Shown here in pieces: positions 22,902-35,190 of a DNA stretch of 64,000 nucleotides. Source of the DNA: Hygrocybe punicea (lineage: Eukaryota; Basidiomycota; Agaricomycetes; Agaricales; Hygrophoraceae); assembly GCA_963556145.1 (NCBI GenBank), contig OY744462.1, positions 2,294,001 to 2,358,000 of the forward strand. The letters are read 5' to 3'. Made by a program: the position numbers and the translations under genes. The notes beneath the pieces are model-generated. The model did no database searches, was not told the DNA's origin, and saw only the letters and a program-made list of their open reading frames with translations. Each line of letters starts with the position of its first letter. Position 1 is the first letter of the stretch.

Positions 22902-24113
22902 TTAACCATAAGTGAAAGAAGGAGTTTTAAAGTCTAAACCAGTAAGTTTGAGAAATTGACCCTGAGCTTTATTGATGGTGATGATGAAAGCAAGAAACAA
23001 TGCAAATTGAAAGTGAGAAAATTGAAAAGGAAGTTGAGCATATGAAGGTTCTATCTTCAAGCGAGAAATGAAGATATGCTTGCTAGCATGATTACCAGTG
23101 AGGAGACAAATTTCAATGACACGATTAGCAAAGTGAGTTACTATATCCCTGAAACCATTACATATGTCTTGTTGAGGATTGAGATTATGCAAAATCATGG
23201 CAGGAACACCAACTTTGAGAGCCAGCTTTGCAACAGGCATTCCAGAGAAATTTATGCTGTTAAGATATTTTGCAGGATACATGACATCTTGATTGCCAGT
23301 ATCTTTAATTGTATCAATACTATGGAAAATCTTTTCTTGGCCTGGAAAGTCTATAAGTATCCTCTTGTTTAACTCATGGACGTCATCATTGCGAGCTGAG
23401 AGGATAGAGCGCTCTGCAAAGTAGGCATCAGAAGGATGAGGAAGGAGGTTTATGTTAGGGTAAATATAAGTGATGAGAGCCTTTACTGTGTTTTGTGGGA
23501 GTTGGAATTTAGGAGAAATGTTGTTATTGTTGTTATTGTTAGTATATTTCCTACTACTGACTTCTAGCTGCCACTTGGCAAAGTCATTCTCCTTCTGGTC
23601 TCCTTACATGAGATACATGTTGGTATTGAGTTTCAAGACCTTAAGCTCCTCTCAAATCCTGGACCACTGAAGACATGCACCTACAATCTGAGAATGTGAC
23701 CCCTTGATGACAATAGGTAGGATCTGCTTCCAGTCACTACCAAAGATGACAGAGATCCCTCTAAAAATCTTGTTAGATTTAAGAATATTTTAGAGTGTTC
23801 TATCGAGAGTCTCCACAGTATTATGATGCTGCATAATGATCTTATTAATGATGATGAGATTAGTTGCTCTGAATAGGTCTACCTCAAGAGAATTCTTTAA
23901 AATATTGCAAATGAAGTCTTCATGGAGGATAATAGGCATTTTACAATGGGAATGAGTGGTGCGACCTTTGATAAGCAGGAGAGTAGTGATGCCACATGAA
24001 ACAATAAACAGCACGATCTTTGCGATATTCAGGTCAACAACCAATCCTGACACACCAAAATCTAGGGTCCAAGGGGAGTGTTGATGTAACCTGTTTCTTA
24101 TAGAACCATCCAC
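22902..24113 (-). pseudogene. Helitron-type PIF1-like helicase fragment (RepHel C-terminal region)
   Basis: Upstream on the minus strand (24113-23790) are TTLLLIKGRTTHSHCKMPI, ICNILKNS and MQHHNTVETLDRTL, matching the helicase region of fungal Helitron proteins. Downstream (about 23400-22902) are NDDVHELNKRILIDFPGQEK, KYLNSINFSGMPVAKLALKV, MILHNLNPQQDICNG and FIITINKAQGQFLKLTGLDF. That order (motif II/III region, then the VGAPVMLLRNL-like and TINKAQGQ motifs) is diagnostic. The acidic motif expected before MQH is changed (IINKIIMQHH) and stops separate the pieces. The Rep nuclease and P-loop parts are not present. AT bias suggests long mutational decay. Confidence 0.8.
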
Positions 24114-26220
24114 TCTTTCTAATTAGCCAATCAGAGGTTAGAAACGACAAGAGAGGAAGGTGATTCTTCATCCAATTGGTCTACAGTTGTGAGGCTACTC
24201 TAGTCAACAGAGCGACAACCGTTTGTTCTAGAGGTCAGCTAAAGATTGATCTACTGAAGGACACAATCTCAACAGTTCAGACCAATTTTAAACTACTGAC
24301 TACTGACTACTTATGGACCTATGGCTTTCTGAATTATATCACATGCATAGGACCCTGCCTAGCTTACCTTTAGATAGTGATATATTGAAGAAAAACACTA
24401 TTTAAAGCTATCTAAATACTAGGATAAGAAAAGACAGAGATTGGAGAAGTGCTGAGTAGGGTGAAAGTAGTGGTGAGTGACAAAGGTAGAGCCCGTAGAC
24501 CCTATCAAACATGAGGCAGTAGTTTCACCACTATCATGAGAATAATGTTTAAACTCTGCTTTTAGACTAGAATTAACCTTTTATATTCTCACTAAATCAT
24601 CATTAATTAATAATTAATAAGTTCTATTAAATTAAATTAAATTAAATGTCAATATGATACAAATGGGCTATTATAGGGGTACAGGCACAAAGTGATGGGA
24701 GAGGTGACAAGAGATGATAGGAGAGTAGATGGGGACTAAAAGAAAGGGCTCAAGAGAGAGAAAAGGCAAGGAGTAGAGGGAGGGACCAAAAGAGATCAGG
24801 ATAGGAGGTGGAGCAGAGGGGACGGTGGAAAATGAGTGGAGGGAGTGAAGGAGGGATAAAGGGAGGCAAAGATGAGTTTGATGGAGTATAGGGAAGGCAG
24901 GAAGTAGGAAGTGAAGCCTGGCTGATCGGTTTCATGTCAATTAACCTCCAAAACACCCAGTGTAACTGAAAACTCATCTGCCCTCAGAACTTCTTTATGA
25001 CACTTAAAAGCAACCGGAATGTGTCTCTCTTGCTGGAAGTACTGGTAGAGCTGTTGCTAAACATTAGTCACCTTGGGGGGCCAAAAAGTCGCCTGGAGAA
25101 AGGTAGAAGACAATAGAGAGAGATGGGCAAGTTGTGGGACTGCAGGGTCAGCTGGGAGCTGTGAGGAGAGTCCAGAATAGCGAGAGGTGGGATGTTGATG
25201 AGCAGAAGGTTTTGGGTTCATTTGAGTGCCAACACTTTGGCTGTAGATTTGAAAATCCATCCGAATTCTAGCCACAACTCTGGACCAACCTCAACTTACA
25301 CACATTCCATATCCTCCGCAACCTCATTTTAGGATTGCCTTTGGTGGGACAAAATGTAGCATACATCATGTAGAATGCCCCTGTAATTTATCGAAAATTC
25401 GTGTTTTCTATTTCGGTCGCAGCATCCCAAACAGTACCTACTCTGCCATAAATCCCACCCCTACCAACTCAAATCCAACTGGATCCCCCCAAAATTCACA
25501 GGGCCCTATTACAATAAATCATCTTGTGAAGTAAAACCTTCAGCTTACTCCATTGCATTATATTTTAGTTACAGAGCTTATTCAATCAAGAGTATCTCTG
25601 AGTATTATAATATCTAACTTAAATCTGAACTTTCAAACACACATTGGCTACTAGTTCAGGAATATCTTTAATACCTTTTATTGCCACTTTCAGAAAAGCT
25701 GACATCACATGCAAGTTTTTCTTTTTTTGGAAAACCCCCCAATTCTTGTGTGAGCTCTAGCTCACTCAATCCTTGCCTGATTGACACACTTAGTAGGGTA
25801 AATACACAGTACTCCACTTGGGCTAGGCAGCCCTCACTTTACATTTTGGTTTTCATCATTTTTTACTGTGCTGCTCTCGACACCTCTCAAATCTATATGC
25901 TGTGAATTACATCTGAAATATCAATCAAAATAAAAGATTCTATTACTATCAACTGTCTATCTAGGCCTTCCTGAGGCAGCCTCCACAAAATATTTCTGGA
26001 AATCGTGCTCAGTCAGAGTTCACTGGCATATTTATGCAGCCGAGAGCCTATTTTTTCCACCAGCCTTATACTTATCATTAGGCTCACAACCTGACTCCGC
26101 TTACATAGCCAACAAACAACAGTCTTTATCTTGCAAAAAGGTTTCATCTTGTGCCATTGGAAGCTAGAAAAATAAGAAAAATAAGAAAAACCACTCCCCC
26201 TCTCCAAAGCATCTGTTAGC
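24114..26220. other. No recognisable gene; purine-rich and degenerate repeat DNA
   Basis: 24660-24900 is an A/G-rich low-complexity run. About 25518-25562 (TTGTGAAGTAAAACCTTCAG) matches the 3' end of the solo LTR at 28141-28538 and is probably a decayed LTR end. Nothing else was assigned. Confidence 0.5.
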
Positions 26221-26224
26221 CTTA

Positions 26225-26897
26225 GACCGCACCCAAAACCACGCCTCCTTATCAAACCTGACACAGATGAGTCCTCAATCGACAAGGACTTGGCTAGTGC
26301 CAAGGCTTTGATACTGACCGGAAAGCCACCCACCAGTCATTCTTGCAAAGTTGTTGGTAACTCTTCTAGCATTGCATCAGATGAAGACCTAGATGATGAC
26401 AACAGCAGCAATGAGTTGGAGAATAATTCCAGAGAACCCACACCTGATTTAACCGATGGTAAACCTAGTATCTTTCATTCACACCTCTATCTGAACTCAG
26501 CATTGCTCAAGACACTGACACTTTTGACATACCTTTCACTGTTCCCTTCAACTCTACAAGCTGCAACCTCTCCAGAATCCAGTCAAATACATCATTTGAT
26601 GAATTTCTTGTAGCTGCAGCTCTAAATATGTCAACCTGTGTTATCTTGATGTCAAAGATTGTGTACATTCTCTCATATCATTCTAAGACTTCTAAACCTG
26701 TACCTAAGGTGCTCAAGGATGAAGAAGACTGGGCACGACCTATAGCTGATGTCAGAGATTATATACGTACATCCAAAGCCAAGAACAAGAGCCTTAGGGT
26801 TGTCAAATCGTTTACAGTCATCATTATTGACACATCTGGCAGTGATCCTAAAGATATTGGATCTAAGAAGATAAGCAGTGTTTGCAGGCTGAAATAG
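26225..26897 (+). pseudogene. Fragment of an acidic hypothetical gene
   Basis: Plus-strand frames give a Ser/Asp-rich stretch (SIASDEDLDDDNSSNELENN) and, downstream, VPKVLKDEEDWARPIADVRD followed by SFTVIIIDTSGSDPKD. The layout, an acidic low-complexity part then a short beta-rich segment, resembles the genes at 47600-48280 and 62337-64000, but identity is low. No start, splice structure or stop could be fixed. Confidence 0.3.
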
Positions 26898-26999
26898 TTT
26901 CAAACTGAGTTTGAACCACATAGTGATATTCCCCAGTCGACCACTTGGCTGACTTTTAAAGTCACTAAGTTACCTCTACAACCACCCACAACACCTACA

Positions 27000-27970
27000 A
27001 CATATGCCAAATGAGGATGATGGAGCACCCGAGGTCAACAAAATGGGTGGCAGGGAGTACCCTACCACCCATGTAGGTTTCATTTTATTTTATTTGACAC
27101 TAACCAAACTTTAGTTCCTGGTCAACAGCCACACCACCACCATCACCACCACCCAAATACCACCACCACTACCACTATGATGCTGAGGATGAGGATGAGG
27201 ACAACGATGGCCACCACAATGGCTACAACCCACAATGGCCATATCAGACGCCAACAACAATACAGCCAACCAACAATGCATCCAAGTCAGACACCAATAA
27301 CAACACGTCCAAGATGCACATGCATACAAACGAAAGTGAATGGGGTGGAGTGGCAGTCAACAAGCAGTGGGGGGTGATGCATCCATTCTCACTTCTTTGT
27401 GGTACGTATTTTTATTGATTTTTTTATTGATTTTATTTGTATATAATAGAGCCTGGCACCATACCACCACCACCACCACTGAGACAGGCCAACATAGGGT
27501 CAACCCGACCATCATCATGTGTACAACATATGATGTGTCAGGACATCCACACCCACATGGAGAGGCTCATATGCCACTATCATTACACGTGCACCAGAAA
27601 CAACCAACCTGGGTCCAACCCGGACATTATCGCATGCACAATGCATATGACGCATCTGGACAACCATGTGAAGAGATGTGCATGTGGCTCAACACCCATG
27701 CAAGGTGTGCCAGCACCTCAGTATCCAAATCCCACCTTGCATATAGGCTGACCACGTCAATTGACATATGTGGCACTATTGCGAGGTCAGATGGCACTGA
27801 GGGCAGGCAGTTCACAGTCTGAACTGCATTTGAACTGAAACCAAACCGATATAAATGGTTTACATCAGTTTCGGTTTCGGTTTAGGATTTTTAGCAGGAA
27901 CTGAATGGTTCAGTTCCAGTTTGGGGCAAAAAGGTCCAAAACCAGACCGAACTGAACTTCCCCAACACTA
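27000..27970. mobile_element. Decayed hAT-type element with trinucleotide core
   Basis: The right end at 27953-27970 reads GAACTTCCCCAACACTA, a degenerate form of the GAACTTCGGCAACACTA end of the family at 10121, 40958 and 54449. Upstream come ACCAGACCGAACTGAAC motifs, a TCAATTGA palindrome at 27755-27762 and CCACCAC/CAA-rich stretches. No left end or target duplication was found. Confidence 0.5.
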
Positions 27971-28140
27971 ATGCAATCTGTCAGAGTAAATGGGTGAAAG
28001 CTTGACTATATCCAGAGTAACACTACTAGTTTCTGGTGCTCCCTTCAGCTCCATTTCCAAGCAAAGCACTTTCCAGTAACCAAAAAGGATGGCAAGAAGA
28101 AGTTGGTAAAACTCCAAGCATGGGTCTGTATTGTATGTGC

Positions 28141-28538
28141 TGTTACGATTTCTTAGCTAAGACGTGCTTACTTTTTCCTTTTTCCTTCCCTCTCCTCTTC
28201 CGCTATCTTTAGTCATTCCTTTCATATATGCATTGCCTTTTCCCTCCGCTTAGTCATATCATATGACAAATGCTGTATGTTATCTCCTTTCATTCATGTT
28301 TCATCCCTTATCACCATATGCTACAGTGCATAGCCCCTATCCCTTTCCTCATAACATAGCCACTCCCTTGGACTATAGAAGTAGTCTACTTTCAGCTTGT
28401 ACTGTAGACTTTAAATTTTGTATCACTTGTTACTCAATCACTTCCTCTTATTCTAAGATTGACTGCCTTCAGAACCTAAGCCCCTTTCTCTAAACCGTCT
28501 TGTGAAGTAAAACCTTCGGCTTATTCTGTCGTATTACA
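28141..28538 (+). repeat. Solo LTR of an LTR retrotransposon
   Basis: 398 bp, TGTTACGATTTCTTAGC...GTCGTATTACA, with an exact 5-bp target duplication TGTGC at 28136-28140 and 28539-28543. The TG...CA ends and 5-bp duplication fit a Ty1/copia or Ty3/gypsy LTR. No internal coding part is nearby, so it is a recombination remnant. A related 3' end lies at about 25518-25562. Confidence 0.85.
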
Positions 28539-28543
28539 TGTGC

Positions 28544-29639
28544 ATACCATCTTCCCTCATGACACCTTCTTGAAAGCAACTCTGGAATATGGGTATTCCT
28601 TCATGACTTTCTTAACTTGTGCATCTGATAAATTTATCTCATCATGGTTGCAAAGAAAGTTCAATGTGGCTTGAACTTACATGCGAGAATTTAACTAGTG
28701 TTTGTCAATTTTAAAAATAGGGTGAAGCCTAGAATGATGATGAGGATGACCAACTATAGAGAGGACAGAGGTGAGACGATGAAAACAGACAGCGATGATC
28801 ATGGTGGTAGCCAGAACAATAGGGGTAACATGAAAATGGTGAGAATGGAACTGGAATGACAAGAATGGAGATAGCAATGATATGACAAAGATGAAAATAA
28901 GAATAGCAACAGTGGACATGGGGACTAGAACCATGACAATGGGACAGCAAGATTGGCAGTGAGGACCAGAATGACAAGAATGAGGACAACAATAGGAGAC
29001 AGGAACTATAATGGTATGAGGACGACACAGATGATAGAGACTGGGTCAGTGGCAATAGAGACAGGGGTGACCCAGATGCAGATGTTGTTCATGTCTGTTC
29101 ACTTTACAGGACAAATTTATTATCATGGTATATTCTTCTTTGGTTACCTCATTACTGATACTTTTGGAAGTTATCTAGTCAATAAATATTGTGGCATCTC
29201 TATGTGCCAACTGTTGGTGGCCGGTCCTCAGAAATAAGTGCTTGTTACTGTACAAATCTTCAGGAATAAAAGGGCAGGTGAATCCCCCTGATTTCCTTGC
29301 CAGGAAACCTACTTGTAGTGGGGCTGGTGGCATCATTGAAATTTGACCAGGTAAGTCTTGTTATTATTTGTAAGCCTCCCATTAGTGACACTGAGACCAG
29401 GTAATATTCTTAGTTTGGTTGATTTGAGTATCTATGTGTTCGTAAATTTTTTGATAGTATTTCTTTGTGTCAGTCAGTCTTGATCAAGAAGGGAAAGAGC
29501 TCCTCCTGTGAGATCAAGACTAAAGGGTTTTGGTGTCTTGCTTTTTATCCTGGCAGATACATTTGTTAATTCACAGTAGCAGTACTTATTGTAGAGTTAA
29601 GCTATTACAGTCTTAGAAGGAATTTGTTGCATTTTATCA
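28544..29639. other. No recognisable gene
   Basis: Mostly AT-rich with a purine-biased segment (28730-29060, GATGA/GACAA-like triplets). Open frames in the purine-rich part exist on both strands and look incidental. Confidence 0.45.
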
Positions 29640-29940
29640 GCCTCAACCCTAACCCTAACTCACAATGTCAGCCAACCCATGTGTCATAGCCAGCCAATAT
29701 AGGCCAATTCAGTTAGTTAAATAGTTACTAGAATGAGTTAAATTATGTTCCATGGCCAGCTGCTGCAGCACAAGCTTTGGCCAACCATGTCTCATGGGCA
29801 GCCAATAATCCCACTAGCATCAGCCAATCCACATTTCATGGCCAGCTGATATACCCAATAGGATCATCCAACCTATATCCTATGGCCAGCTGATATATCC
29901 AAATCTTCAGCCAACCCCTGTTCCATGGCTAGCCATAGGG
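29640..29940. repeat. Degenerate tandem repeat beginning with a telomere-like hexamer pair
   Basis: Starts with AACCCTAACCCTAAC (two and a half CCCTAA units). Four or more diverged units built around GGCCAGCTGATATA and AGCCAACC follow, spaced about 45-60 bp. Confidence 0.55.
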
Positions 29941-29949
29941 TATGGCAAG

Positions 29950-31440
29950 GGTATGGGTTTACCTACAGGTTTGTAGGTAAAGGTCCACTAGATACAGGTA
30001 TGGTGTAGAGGCTCTGGATCATGTGGATCTATATCCTCTTCATATATGACTCCATTCTCATCCATTCTCATTCCTGTATCATCAATTCTGCTCAATTCTG
30101 GTCCCTCCTATCAATTCCACTCTAGATTCTACCTCTGGAATCATTTGTGCTCATAATGCAATGTCCCTAATGACCCGGAATCAGTACATATATAGTTGTA
30201 TATCATATAGCTTTATTTCCCGTCCCCTAGTACATAGCACCACTCCTGCTATCCTCCTCTCCACTCACCCCCTATCATTTACAGCCTTCACTTGTAGTAC
30301 ATAGTTACTACAGCACAGGATCCTTCATAGTAGCATAAAAGTAGTACATTTACACTTCAAAACATACAGATATAGACATACAGGTTATTGTCCTACTTCA
30401 GATCTATTTCTTAGTTCTCTCATCATATCGTCTACACCTCTTTTCGTCCTTTCCTCCACACTCTCCCTCTGATTCTGGAACCCCTGGATTCAGGTTGGAT
30501 TGATTAGACAACTCTTTAAGAAACTGAATTCCTCAGATCACTTCTTAGCTGATCATCCCCTTCTATAAATCGCTCATCTGGGTCTACAATCAAACTCATA
30601 GTCACAATGGTGTTCTACACTTGGCACCTGTAGCACACTGTAACCTGTTCCAGCCGGTACACAGGTTATAATGAGTTAGTGTCAGCTTTATGTGTTAGCT
30701 CAGATGCAGTTGGCTAGGTATGTTGCTACATCTCACTCATCTGGCCCTCTTTGTTCCCTCATCTGGAGTCTCTTTGGGTTGTCAACCAGTTTCCCCCATT
30801 TTTTTCATTCTAAATAATCACGATCATTTCACAGTAATTCCTAATTTTATGCAGTCTTGACAAAGGCGGTGATACGCATGCTGCATGTCTGAGGTCCGAT
30901 TCACACATTTCACCTATTTTTATTAGTTAGTTTTTGTTATGTACTTATTGTAGCACAACAAGTACAAATAAAAGGATTGGATTCCCCCTTGTCCCCCATC
31001 ACAGTTGAGCTCGGAGCCTCCCTTAGATCAGCACTCGCACCCCACACTTAGAGACCCTCTCTGTATATTAACAGTGATCCTAATATCTTTTGTACTATAA
31101 TGTTAAACATCAATATCACCATCTTCCATATCACCCATTTTGGCCATGAACATAAAATGCATCCCAGAATACCAGGGCTGGATACACATATTTACTACGG
31201 TCAGTGTAGTCTATATAATGTGCTACTCAGGCTGATATTGATTATCCTTATGGTTGACATGATATACCTTACCTCAGCTCTCAAAAAGAATCCATTCACT
31301 AAGAGTCTCAACACCACATCTTCCTAGCCCAGCGCTGCTCCTGCATCAGTGTCCTCTGTTATCAATATTTACAGCAACTAAGGCACAGCACAGGTGGGGG
31401 TTTATCAGCAATTATTCTAAAATGGGTAATGCAGGTTTGG
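29950..31440. other. No recognisable gene
   Basis: Non-coding as far as I can see. A hairpin (TAACCTGT ... ACAGGTTA) lies at about 30641-30669. The segment around 30960-31080 (AAATAAAAGG then CTGTATATTAACA) could be a decayed LTR end, but no pair or target duplication was found. Confidence 0.4.
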
Positions 31441-31613
31441 GTGCAGTGTGTTAGTTTGCACACCATGTCAAAACCAACAGGTAACAGGTTTTCACAGGTC
31501 CATCAACCCAAGCCCCAGGTAGGTTTTTTCTTTGTTATTTACAACATTAATTTCTTTACTTTAGCTAAGTTCAGGTGATATTTTCTACCACCACAACCAT
31601 GACAAGTGCAAAC

Positions 31614-31686
<73 letters not shown>

Positions 31687-32160
31687 CTACTACTACTACT
31701 ACTACTACAACTACAATGACAACTACAACCACAACAACCCCACATAGCAAACCAAAAACGGATCACCAAAGTCATGGCAGTGACAACAACGATGAAATGG
31801 AAAGCCAGGAGGGTGGTCCACCCACCTCCTGGCCCAGGCATATCCTCCCAAATCCAGTTCCAACAACATTAGCTAACAAGGGGAATGGATGAGGTGACAA
31901 TGAGGATGGACACAGCAACAACAGTCCCACCTCAGGAACATGCCCTGGCTATGTCAATTGATGTGCAGATACCAATGGGAAGTCCCCAGCCCCATCTAAT
32001 CTTGCGAAAACAGATGAAGCACATCAATTGACATGCTCCCATTGTTTGCAAGATAGTTAGCACAAGCAGATGCCCATGGCAAGTCCCTGGCCCCATCCAA
32101 CATTGCAAAAAAAGTCCCACCTCACAAACACACCCCAGCCATATCAATTGACATGTGGTG
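31440..32160. mobile_element. Decayed trinucleotide-bearing element related to the hAT-type family
   Basis: Same order of parts as the intact copies: a CAN-triplet core (31614-31708), then TCAATTGA palindromes (near 31954, 32028 and 32143). Ends and target duplication were not identified, so membership rests on layout alone. Confidence 0.35.
31614..31708. repeat. (CAA)n then (CTA)n microsatellite
   Basis: About 24 CAA units followed by about 7 CTA units. Frames through it would give poly-Thr or poly-Cys runs and are not credible genes. Confidence 0.95.
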
Positions 32161-32389
32161 TGATGGTGAGTAGTGGTGTAGATCCAGATTGGAATCTACT
32201 GTGAATGGTGATCCGCAAGTAGATGTGATCAGAAGAGGCAAGTAGTGAGTTTAAGGTCATGTAAGTGGAAACCCAAGAGGATTGGGCCTGTCCCAGCCCA
32301 TGACATGACTTATCCCATGCCAAACGGGTGAACTGAGGTTGACAATGTTAGGTTTGAGATGGGCCAGCCGATCTGGGCCAATAAAATGT

Positions 32390-32680
32390 TATTGTTAGGT
32401 ACTTGATGGGGCAACTAAGGAATGTGAGAGTTACTGTGTCAGACCGTTGGGCCAAGGTTCAGCAGGGGATTTTTATCTGTCTTAGACTGTTGGGCCAAAG
32501 TTCTATGGGGGTATTGTTACCTGTGTCTGACTGTTGGGCCAAGATTTTTCAGGGGCATTGTTACCCATCTGATACCATTGGGCCAAAGCTTTCCAGGGGT
32601 ATTGTTACCAGTCTCAGACCATTGGGCCGAGGTTCTGAGGGCATTGTTACTCATGTAATACCCTCCAGCCCATGAAATAT
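32390..32680. repeat. Tandem array, unit about 55-60 bp
   Basis: Five diverged units built around GTTGGGCCAA then TTCAGGGGCATTGTTAC. No gene seen. Confidence 0.7.
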
Positions 32681-32694
32681 CATTGATACACTTC

Positions 32695-32860
32695 CTTGCC
32701 ATTGGAATCAGCATCAGTGTTTGCATTGGCATTGGTGTTCTCATTGGCATCAGTGTTTACATCAGCATCAGTGCTCCCATTGGCATCAGTGTTCACATTG
32801 GCATTGATGTTCCCATTGGCATCAGCATGGGAATGGACATTGGCATCCTCAATCCATCTC
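32695..32860. repeat. Short-period repeat (GGCATCAGTGTT-type)
   Basis: 6-18 bp periodicity of ATTGGCATCAGTGTTC-like units, which gives an Ile/Ser/Gly-rich open frame. That is low complexity, not a gene. Confidence 0.7.
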
Positions 32861-32869
32861 ATCAATGCC

Positions 32870-33345
32870 AAGCCAATGGCCAATGGAAGCCAACTGGACC
32901 CATGGTTCAACTGCAAAACTAAGACCGAGGTTGATGCTGAAGTTTTTTGGCATTTGTTCATAACATGTCAAATACTGCCAGAATGCTCATGTCTACTAAC
33001 TATCTCTTAGCCAATGTCAGCCAGCTGGACTCATGGTTTAACTACATAACTAACTCCGAGGCCAAGGCCAATGCCAATGATTTTTGGCATTTGTTTGTAA
33101 CATGTCAAATACCACCGGAATGCTCATGGAACTGTACCTGGACATAGAATACATCGTCTACTAACTATATCTCAGCCAATGTCAGCTGGTCAGACTCATG
33201 GTTTAACTGCATAACTAACTCCGATGCCGATGCCAAAGTTTTTTGGCATTTGTTCATAACATGTAAAATGCTCATAGAACTATTCCTGGACATAGCATAC
33301 ATTGTCTACTAATTATGTCTCAGCCAATGTAAGCTGACCAGACCC
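32870..33345. repeat. Tandem array, three units of about 150-175 bp
   Basis: Three copies start with CCAATGTCAGC-like sequence and contain CTCATGGTTTAACT, TTTTTGGCATTTGTT and ATAACATGT blocks. The middle and last copies also have the GTACCTGGACATAG end. Confidence 0.7.
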
Positions 33346-33349
33346 ATGG

Positions 33350-34227
33350 TGTAGATGCGGGTTCAGGGTGGCTTCAGAACAATAAAGAAGATCCTAAACC
33401 TAGGGGTGTCAGTGTAGAAGTGACTGTGGATAATCAGTGTCAGGAATAATAGTAAAGGAAGTGGAAATGGAAGTAAAAATGTAAGCTGCCGTGTAAATCT
33501 AGACAAATAACAATGAATCCGGCAATGAACGGAGTGAAAACAGATAAATAACAAAGAAACTGACGATGCCGATGATGTTGGGTACGGCGGGTCAGGTTGG
33601 GTCAGGTTAGAAATGATGAACAAATAATGGAATAATGATAAAGACAATGAGGTCAACTACGAAAAGCTAAGTGTCTACGAGGACGAGCATTTGAAGTGAT
33701 TAAAAGATGACTCTGACTATGAGGAAACAGTGACTAAAGGTATGTCTTTTTGTACGGTCTTTGGGGACTGTTTTTATAGTACATGAGTGTGTAGTCTACT
33801 TTTGGACATGTCTATTTTGGCCGATAGAAACTACAAAGAGAAGATGGAATGGGATGTGGAAAGGGGGGTTGCAAAGTGACATAGACAGGAAAATGGAGGG
33901 GAAAAGGAATATCCATGAAAAAGATGTAAAATGTCCTACATATCTCCGAAAGGACGAGGGGATGCATAAATAAGGTAAGTCCGAAGTCGGGGATCAAGTC
34001 CAATGAGATCCATCTCCTATTATTAGAACTCCGGGGCTTCTGAGGCTGCCGGATTTGGTCCAAAAGTGGTCATCACAAAGCGGCATGTGTCGGGTCACAT
34101 TGGTCACGTCGGGTCATGTCACATCAGGTTATGTCGGGTTGGAATGGAGATTGTTTGGAAGTGTTGGGTTCGTCCGGATTTGTGATATATCAACAATACC
34201 GACTCAGAGGGATGTTGAGTCTCTACA
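33350..34227 (+). repeat. Interspersed repeat R1, copy B
   Basis: TGTAGATGCGGGTTC at 33350 to GTCTCTACA at 34227, 878 bp, collinear with copy A at 1329-2223. No insertion inside. Target duplication not evident. Confidence 0.75.
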
Positions 34228-34765
34228 TCTCCAGGGTACTTTAAATAAAGACCATCCTTGGTCAATACTATGTGGACTTGGAACTCAGATGTGTGAGATA
34301 AGGCCGACGTGGCGGTTGTGGAAGCAGGTTCAACAGGACAAGGTGGGTTGTGGATGATGTGAACGGGGACAGCGGATGGTGACTAGCGGAACTTGATGGA
34401 CGGTCGGAGGCCAAGAGTGGGGAATAGAGAACAAAAGCAGATGAAGATGGGGTCAAGCAAAAGCAAACAAAGTACATAAAACTGGAGGAAAAAGAAACTA
34501 TAACAATAATAACCAAGCGGAAATGAAACAAGAGGCGGGAAACTAGAAGAGTGGAACAAAAGGCGGCGGAAATGCAAAATAGATAAAAGGAGATAAATCT
34601 TGGGGATTGTGAAGGAAGGGAAGCAATGGGGTGGAGTCAGGATAAGATTGAATTCAAAATGGGATTGGGGGCAGGTGACGGATACAGGGCATTCAGCAAG
34701 ACATTACCAACTGACTTGGGATGTCTGAAAATGAGATTGCCCAACTGACTTGGGAATAACTGAAT
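34228..34765. other. No recognisable gene
   Basis: Unassigned sequence between R1 and a minisatellite. A minus-strand open frame (34531-34268) is Ser/Phe-rich low complexity. Confidence 0.45.
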
Positions 34766-34769
34766 CAGG

Positions 34770-35190
34770 CTGAGATATATCCTGGGCCAACTGACATGGT
34801 GCAGGCTGATGTTCCTAGGATATATCCTGGGCCAACTGACATGGTCCAGGCTGACGTTCTCAGGACAATCCTGCCTCAACTAGGATGGTCCAGGCTGATG
34901 TTGCCAGGATATATCCTGGGCCAACTGGGATGGTCCAGGCTGACATTCTCAGGATATATCCTAGGCCAACTGGGATGGTCCAGGCTGATGTTCCCAGGAT
35001 ATATCCTAGCCCAACTGACATGGTCCAGGCTGACGTTCTCAGGATATATCCTTCCCCAACTAGGATGGTCCAGGCTGATGTTCCCAAGATATATCCTGGG
35101 CCAACTAACATGGTCCAGGCTGACTTTCTCAGGATATATCCTGTACCAACTAGGATGGTCCAGGCTGATGCTCTCAGGATCTATCCTGGC
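34770..35190. repeat. 45-bp minisatellite, about nine units
   Basis: Unit roughly GGATATATCCTGGGCCAACT + GACATGGTCCAGGCTGATGT + TCCCA. Because 45 is a multiple of three, long frames stay open on both strands. This explains the apparent repeat proteins there, which I do not call as genes. Confidence 0.9.

Noticed and set aside
23470..23670. Plus-strand frame with a leucine run
   Set aside because: It is antisense to the Helitron helicase relic, where the minus strand explains the sequence.
30639..31085. Possible LTR from TGTAACCTGTTCC to CTGTATATTAACA
   Set aside because: No matching target duplication, no partner copy in the window, and its left end is part of a small hairpin.
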